Assembly: GCF_910592395.1 (NCBI RefSeq)
Contig: NC_088319.1
Location: 17,484,001-17,548,000, forward strand
Length of the DNA: 64,000 bases
Direction: 5' to 3'
Source: Lineus longissimus
Lineage: Eukaryota; Nemertea; Pilidiophora; Heteronemertea; Lineidae
The notes below the pieces were generated by a model that ran no database searches, had not been told where the DNA came from, and was given only the letters and a program-made list of their open reading frames with translations. Made by a program: the position numbers and the translations under genes. The stretch's first letter is position 1. Each line of letters opens with the position of its first letter. This document shows, one piece after another, positions 57,650-64,000 of this stretch.

Positions 57650-59602
57650 CTAGTGGAGACATTGGTGATAATTTGACTTGACGCAAGGCGTAGGCCTATT
57701 TTGAAACGTCTTCCACCCAATAATAGATGCGTCACAACTGTCTTTCTTGCGGCAGACGCATGGGATACGTTTGAAGAGGCCTCTCAGTGCGGTCCGGTAG
57801 ATCCCACAAACGGAGAAGGAACCCTCCGCACAGTACGCCCGCTGTGCTAGGTGAGACACCAATTCCTCGCATTCGCAGAAATGCTGAAATTTTACTCCCC
57901 TGAAGGAAGAAGACAGAGAGACTGCAATGCATGGTTTACCAAGAAAGACGGGTTTAACAAATTCATAATTAAGTCTTGGCGAAAAAGTTCTTCAAAATAG
58001 CCCCTGTTATGTAACGAGTACCGGTGGCTGAAGGACTACACTCACAAGCCAGTGGTAACGGTCTTCAAAATGGCTTCAAATAAAACTTTCATGTTTTCTT
58101 TGCTATTGAACTAAACCATAGCCAACTGGAGAAAAAAATCATAGAACGTAAGAAAAAAGGTGACATTTGATAAACGGGTGGGTGGAGAGCGTCTTACTTA
58201 CGTGCGGTTACAATGAACGCAGAAGTCATGTTGTAAACAAGCATCGTCCAGGTCATCAATCGGTCGCATACAGCGTCTGAAATAAAACTAGTGATCAACA
58301 GACAGCTAGTCAATTGATGTCCTCGATGAGGTACTGATGGATCCTGGCTGACACTATATAGCCAACCGATTAGCTCTCTTTCAAAAGCAGGTCACTGCCC
58401 ATGCCCAGAAAAAATAGGTGTTGCGGAACTCGTGTCCTGATGACTCCTGACTGGTTTTACAGTACATCAACTGCCGAGAGAACGACAACATTCCGTTTTT
58501 ATGAAAGACTTCACTTTTTATACGACTAGCCATTTATTGGCGTTTTGATCAACAGATTCGGCTAATTGATGCTGTGGAAAGCCGAATGAAAAGCTTGACC
58601 CCATTTCGAATCAATGAAATGCACAAAAATGTGTATCGTGTTGCAATTCTCAGGGACAATGAATAAATCGGCACATAACCGAGCCTACATCATTAGGCAA
58701 TGGGTCTATGTAAGCAAAATAAGTGAAATGCACTCTTTCCTAATATTGATGGGTATTTCTAGGGTTAAACAAAGGTTAGATAGCGTTCAGCTAATTGTGG
58801 TAGGAACGCCTGGTGATATATTTTCCAAAAAACCTTCAGCAAATGGGCGACGAAAGTTACTCCAATATACTACAAAAAAGTGGGAAGGTAGCTATAGAGG
58901 GCTTTAAGTCTAAAGTCAGTCAGGTGCCGACTGGCTACTGACTGACTTCACAATAGGCGGCATTTTATCAGCAATATGCAACGTTTGCGAGGCTTTCATA
59001 ACATCCACTGATCCAGAAACATAACGGTTCCGGGAAACTCACCTGCATTTTGCCACGGACTCGCCGCACCCACAACAACCATTGCTATTCTTAATCCTCA
59101 GCCACGTGTTCTTCTTGCCGCACCAGTTTCCATAGTTACCGTGGATCACTTTTTGGTATTGCTCTAATTTGCTCTTGGAGGTACTGAACAAAAATGGGGA
59201 GGACAAGTTTGGCCCTGAAGAAGGATGAGAAGGAAATTAGCCGTGGCAACAACGCGTCCTGCATCTACGTTGATTGTGTACCAGTTACCGTCGTTTGTTC
59301 CCTTGAACACATGCCGTTATTGCTCCTGCACGCACTGACATGACTGTAAGCGAGGACAGGTCGTCATCTCATCCATCCTGAGGGAATCAGGGGTCAATGT
59401 TCGCTTCTCCGGTCCTGCACACAAACAGGGCCAGGGGGCGAACATGAATCTCTGATTTCCACAGGATGCATCTGACCGCGAAAGGGAATGAGAAGACAAG
59501 CGCCCCCCCCCCCCCCCCGCCCCTTGATAACAATAAGTCCTACTTACCGAACACGACCACCATCGCTACAAACAAGAATAAAATCTGTCCAGTTTGTTGC
59601 AT
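57650..59602 (-). CDS. Secreted phospholipase A2-like protein
   Basis: Proposed exons (right to left): 59,548-59,602, 59,336-59,414, 59,043-59,183, 58,202-58,276, 57,650-57,899; 199 codons plus stop. Exon 1 encodes a signal peptide (MQQTGQILFLFVAMVVVF). Exon 3 has YGNWCG, in the place of the calcium loop of secreted PLA2. Exon 4 has LDDACLQHDFC, matching the His-Asp catalytic segment. The last exon has the downstream cysteine ladder (CECEEL, PCVCRKKDSC). Secreted PLA2s hydrolyse the sn-2 acyl bond of phospholipids. The loop lacks the usual GxGG, so calcium binding or catalysis may differ from classic groups. It may be digestive, defensive or venom-related; nothing here decides which. The exon 2 donor (GTGCGT) is the weakest part of the model but is the only one that keeps phase. 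Confidence 0.75.
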
Positions 59603-60748
59603 GCCTTGCACCATTTTGTAGTTTTCTGCTGATGTGGCGGGATATGCGAAAGACACCCTCGAAGTCACGATATGTCTTCGTATATCTCCAGGAGAACAGA
59701 TCACTGATCAGTAGCAGAGCTTTTTCACATAGAAGATGGCTCAAAACTCAGGTTATATTAGCAGTTATCCAAACACTGTCGTTGGGTTTTGACAAAGTGT
59801 CTTCAGGTTGTGACAATTACAAACAACCGTATTCCAAGTGGACAATCGCGAGAAAACGTCCGAAGCAGCTGGTGGACTCCACTCAAATGCGACTAACTAA
59901 ACGTTTATCATCCCTAGATTTGAGGGTTCAACACGAATACACGATATGGTTACAAACTGGAACCATGAATTTTATATTTTGCAATTAAGAATGCTGCTTG
60001 CTCTCGATCTGCACCATTCACAGCAGAAGCAGAGTTCCAAAATATTATCCAATGAAACATATAAGGTTGTTCCTCTGCATGGTCCCAAATCTTATATTCA
60101 CTCTCTGACGATAGCATCTATAATAATTAGAATGTTTTGCTATAGCAGCATTTCAAAACTAACTCTATGACTATTGTTGTGTATTCATCAATAACCAATA
60201 TATCACCCTTGTCCCCCGGAGCGCTTCCCGATTCATGATGACACACGAGCTCCAATAGGTACATTTGTCACAACAGGACGAGATTGCCTGTTCTAGCCAT
60301 TGTACAAACGCTCTCACAGAGCGTCTCATTAACTTATAATGTCGCCAACTCTGCTCTCATATTGTATGTGGGAATTAGCCTGGCAGCAATTTGAGGAGGA
60401 GTGGTGGAAAAACAGCTCCACCGAATGACCTAACCAGCTAAAGCAAACTGCCATTTAGTTGCATGTGGTGATGGCTTTCATTCCGTCCTTGGGCAAGTCA
60501 CTTGATGTGCCCAGTGGTGAGAGCTACGACCTCATACAGTATACCTGTTTGTACTTGGATACAAACCACCGCCTGGCGCTATATTGCAGAAACGGCCAAC
60601 ACATTTTTTCATCACTCATGCTTCAACAGACTCTTGGGGTTTGGCAGTCTCTGTGGAGACATTCAGAGCACTATAGTGTTTTTATATAGCCTCCAGACAG
60701 TGGGGACAACCACCATCTAGTGAATTGTCTCTGGTTCGGAAATCAAAG
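59603..60748. other. Intergenic with a C-run, no gene seen
   Basis: This stretch lies upstream of the PLA2-like gene; just inside that gene, 59,502-59,518 is a C-run. A 166-codon plus frame at 59,488-59,988 overlaps PLA2-like exon 1 antisense and has no recognisable domain. Confidence 0.4.
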
Positions 60749-61234
60749 TTTCAGACCATCACTTCCAATCTGTGCAGTCATTGGTTGTGACAATCACTGG
60801 GGTTTCAGACCATCACTTCCAATCTGTGCAGTCACTGGTTGTGACAATCACTGGAGTTTCAGACCATCACTTCCAATCTGTGCAGTCACTGGTTGTGACA
60901 ATCACTGGAGTTTCAGACCATCACTTCCAATCTGTGCAGTCACTGGTTGTGACAATCACTGGGGTTTCAGACCATCACTTCCAATCTGTGCAGTCACTGG
61001 TTGTGACAATCACTGGAGTTTCAGACCATCACTTCCAATCTGTGCAGTCATTGGTTGTGACAATCACTGGGGTTTCAGACCATCACTTCCAATCTGTGCA
61101 GTCATTGGTTGTGACAATCACTGGAGTTTCAGACCATCATTTCCAATCTGTGCAGTCACTGGTTGTGACAATCACTGGAGTTTCAGACCATCACTTCCAA
61201 TCTGTGCAGTCACTGGTTGTGACAATCACTGGGG
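60749..61234. repeat. 54-bp tandem repeat, nine copies
   Basis: Units start TTTCAGACCATCACTTCC at 60,749, 60,803, 60,857 and every 54 bases to 61,181. Because 54 is a multiple of three, two plus frames stay open as 18-residue repeats (177 and 155 codons). Units vary at a few sites (CATTGG/CACTGG, GGGG/GGAG). Confidence 0.95.
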
Positions 61235-61944
61235 ACTAATACATGCAGGTTGAGGATGGTGACATCAAAGCTGCATGGAGATTCATCCAGGTCTCTGGTT
61301 GGGAGACAAGCAATGGTACTTGGCACCGGGCAAGTTGTGCCAATCACCGCCAACACCTTCATGTTCAGGTCACAGCTGTGATTCAGCTCAGTAAATGTAA
61401 ACCTCCAAGTCTTCAGTTGTGAGCAAACACTGTGACAACATGAATCTGGGTCACAGCCCATCTCTCTCGTTTATCAAGTGACTGGTATGAAACATCTGAC
61501 AAGCTTGGTGGTACAGCTTGTTCAGTCCAAAGAAATGAGTATAGCATCATACCAAACAAACCTCAAGAAAACGAATCTGCTAGAAACCATGAATTTTATT
61601 TGAAATCTTTACAAAACAAACCCAATTTGGGTCATAAATTACTCTGTGAATGACAGCTATGTACAAATTCAATATGCAGAGAATCAATCCAGTCTCGAGT
61701 TTCTCTGAAGAGAAAACCTGCCTTTATCAACACATTTTCTGTCGTCTTAAGTCCTTGAAATCAGGTTGATCACATACCGAGTGTCTACCACCTTCACAGA
61801 CTCTTCCATGGACACATTCTCCAAAGTCCTTGCCATCACGACTTGATTTCATACCAAGTGTGGTGTATAAGAATCCGACCTTCATTGCCACTTCAGTGGA
61901 ACATCTCCAGCATCTCAAGTCCATACAAATCTTGGTCAGTGCAT
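61235..61944. other. PEX2 3' flank
   Basis: No coding block is seen. A minus-strand AATAAA at 61,600-61,595, about 345 bases past the PEX2 stop, is a likely poly(A) signal. Confidence 0.5.
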
Positions 61945-63851
61945 TCATGTATTCACACCCACTTCTAACTGTACCAGTCTGATATTGTTTATAGTCTCCA
62001 CTGGTTGACGACATCCTGGGCACAGATAACCAGAGTCCGCCATCGTGTTGCTCTGAAACATAACAATGAAACAGGTCAGAAATGTATTTCAGGGTTGTTT
62101 CAGGATCAGCAGTGTACACGAGCATGTCTTCAACTGAAGCATCGCTAAGGACTGACAGCCATTTTTGATTACAAAGCCTTTGCTAACTGGCCAAATGTTG
62201 GTATGCATGATGGTCTCCTGTCATAGCGGCAAATCAGTGGCCTCACTTTTGCTTTGTTTCAAGGGATCCCAGTGATGGCCATTTTGGGGCTTTTGCAGTG
62301 CTGCTCTCTAATTTCTGTACCTTCAATTATAGGCCTAGAAGAGCGTGTAGAAGTTTCTTGTCAGGGCACTAAGACAGATTCACTGGTGATTGTGTATAAC
62401 CTGATCAGTGAGGACAAAGTCACAACCAGACAGACGCGACAAGATCCCTTGAAAAGCTCTTCATTGTTTTCTCATTTGCCAATAAATAGACCTACCGTTA
62501 TACAATAGTAACAGAAAACATGCGAACATCCGATGTGGTGGGGATTAGTTGGCCACTCTCCGCATATCGTACATTCTTGGTAATCACGCCGTCCACCAAG
62601 TGTCCGTGATTTTGGCAGGAATGTCTGGCTGAGGAAACTTTTGATTCGTCGGAAGTTGATAAGTGGAAGAATGAAGAATAGGAATTCCTGAAGAAGAACG
62701 CTTCAAGAATTCAAGAATCTTTCATGCAGTTTAGAGAAGACTTTACATGCTTTAACTGGGGAAATACCTCGACGATTGGGGGTCTCAGTTAGCTTCCTCA
62801 TGTACGACAGCAGTTCTGCATGGTAGATGAATAGTTCAGCTGCTTTTACGTAGGTGGCAGTACTATACCTCTTCCTCAGGAAAGCACCCTCTCTGGTAGC
62901 CACTGTAGTTTCGATATCATGAAGATGTAATCCACGGCCATGGTGCAGATTTGATGATGATAATGAAGACGACGACAGAACCATCATCAGGACAGATAAA
63001 CAGTGAAGACAACCAATACTTACAGCAAAACCATGCCAGAGCAGCTCTCGGGAGACATAGTCAAATCCAACCTGAAACAGAAACAAGATTGGTTTTTGAT
63101 GCACCAGATCAAAATGGTGTTTGCTGGTACTAGCTTTGGGTAGGATTAACCTTTCCAAGTAATGGTATTTAACTTGCCTGACAAGTCTGACATATTGGGG
63201 AAGATGGCCCGATGTGATTGATATCATATTGTTCTCTAAGCTAACAACCTCACCTGCCTCACAGACTGGGGCCTGGGGAAGACGGCCCTGATGCCCAGGA
63301 TCCTCTCGACCAGTAACTGGTACCGTCCGTTCAGAAGAAATACAAGGAAGTTCAACAAGGATGCCACCTTCCATCCATCTTCCGCATAAGAGAGGACTTT
63401 TGAGATCTAAAATGAAGGCTAACTGTCAATGTTGGAACTGTTTTCGCAGGAAATGTTTAAAGTGGTTGAAATAAAAATGACTATTTCATATCAAAAGAGG
63501 CTGTTTAGTGACCTGTGTCCTTGAACTGTGTGCCACCTCTTGATGATGTCATGGTTGATGTTACCAGATTTCTTCAACAGGTTGAGGTTACCAGATTTTA
63601 TCACTGGTTCCCACAACACTACTATGATTAAAGGTACAACATACCACAGAAGATTGCGGCCAGTCACTCGTCACTCGTTTGAGATCATGTGACCTATCAC
63701 TGGCCCAGTTTCCACCGATGACAAGCACAGCGTAGAGTAGCTTCTGGCGCGGAGACATCCATGAATGCCGCTCAATACTCGACCGGCCATCTTTGTACTT
63801 CAAATTGAGGATCTGCTGTCCGATGGTCGACTCTAAAACATTGATGGAACA
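61945..63851 (-). CDS. PEX2: PEX2, peroxisomal RING E3 ubiquitin ligase subunit (5' end outside window)
   Basis: Exons in the window (right to left): 63,645-63,851, 63,254-63,406, 63,024-63,071, 62,496-62,687, 61,945-62,052, all phase 0 at the junctions; earlier exons lie beyond 64,000. Recognised blocks: STIGQQILNLKYKD and KLLYAVLVIGGNWASDR (N-terminal membrane domain), GRYQLLVERILGIRAVFPRP, VGFDYVSRELLWHGFAEFL, then the RING finger CTICGEWPTNPHHIGCSHVF, continuing CYYC and CPGC in the last exon (C3HC4). With PEX10 and PEX12, PEX2 forms the retrotranslocation ubiquitin ligase that acts on the import receptor PEX5 at the peroxisomal membrane. The C-terminal tail after the RING is short, as in animals. 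Confidence 0.95.
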
Positions 63852-64000
63852 CTGAAATGACGGAGAGAGATGTCTTAGTACAGGGTTCAGGTCACATCCT
63901 ACCACACAGTAGAATAATTAGGATAAGATGGGGTGGGTTGAGGAGATCTTTGATAGTGTCTGGGGCCATCTAAACAATGACTCTGCGGACCATTTTCGGG
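63852..64000. other. PEX2 intron at the window edge
   Basis: The sequence right of the acceptor at 63,854-63,852 shows no further exon. The PEX2 start exons are outside the window. Confidence 0.5.

Noticed and set aside
59488-59988. 166-codon plus frame with a proline run
   Set aside because: The proline run comes from a C homopolymer; it lies antisense to PLA2-like exon 1 and has no domain.
60720-61253. 177-codon frame with FRPSLPICAVTGCDNHW repeats
   Set aside because: Results from a 54-bp unit without stops; no start context, splice partner or known fold, so recorded as a repeat only.
62703-63374. 223-codon minus frame as an independent gene
   Set aside because: It only reads through PEX2 exon and intron sequence in another frame; the true PEX2 exons with correct splice sites explain the region.

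Overview
This window is nuclear DNA of an animal, probably a marine invertebrate (lophotrochozoan or basal deuterostome; the clade cannot be fixed from sequence alone). The evidence is intron-split animal genes with GT-AG introns of roughly 100-1,500 bp, a Ty3/Gypsy retrotransposon, many minisatellites and tRNA-like SINE heads. There is no operon, ribosome binding site or CRISPR array.

Layout: bases 1-9,590 hold no gene I can support. A 68-bp tandem array runs from about 9,820 to 11,450 and resumes at 19,175-19,830. It is interrupted by a complete Ty3/Gypsy element on the minus strand (11,451-19,174) with identical 212-bp LTRs, intact gag and pol, and a textbook -1 frameshift signal between them. 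Next come OPA1 (mitochondrial inner-membrane fusion GTPase, minus, 20,473 to about 31,065), a repeat-dense stretch (31.2-34.1 kb), GTF2H2 (TFIIH p44 subunit, plus, 35,250-39,453), a membrane-anchored serine beta-lactamase-like hydrolase with two alternative first exons (minus, 40,586-44,896), SF3B4 (U2 snRNP splicing factor, minus, 46,043-51,234), a Y-box cold-shock protein (minus, 52,950-56,210), a small secreted phospholipase A2-like gene (minus, 57,650-59,602), a 54-bp tandem array (60,749-61,234) and PEX2 (peroxisomal RING E3 subunit, minus, 61,945 to beyond the right edge).

The exon models were built by hand from conserved protein blocks, splice consensus and phase. Summed coding lengths are multiples of three for OPA1 (977 codons plus stop), GTF2H2 (406), the beta-lactamase-like gene (430 or 433), SF3B4 (445), the Y-box gene (295) and the PLA2-like gene (199), which is an internal check. 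The genes are ordinary housekeeping functions with no common pathway. GTF2H2 and the beta-lactamase-like gene converge tail to tail; OPA1 and GTF2H2 diverge across about 4 kb of repeats.

The most unusual signals are: a 34-bp minisatellite at the OPA1 exon carrying the DLPG motif, which iterates the exon end together with its 5' splice site ten times; the retrotransposon frameshift signal; the duplicated first exons of the beta-lactamase-like gene; a palindrome-cored satellite at 33 kb with a 209-bp higher-order period and open reading in all three plus frames; and an inverted pair of about 460-bp dispersed repeats flanking GTF2H2.
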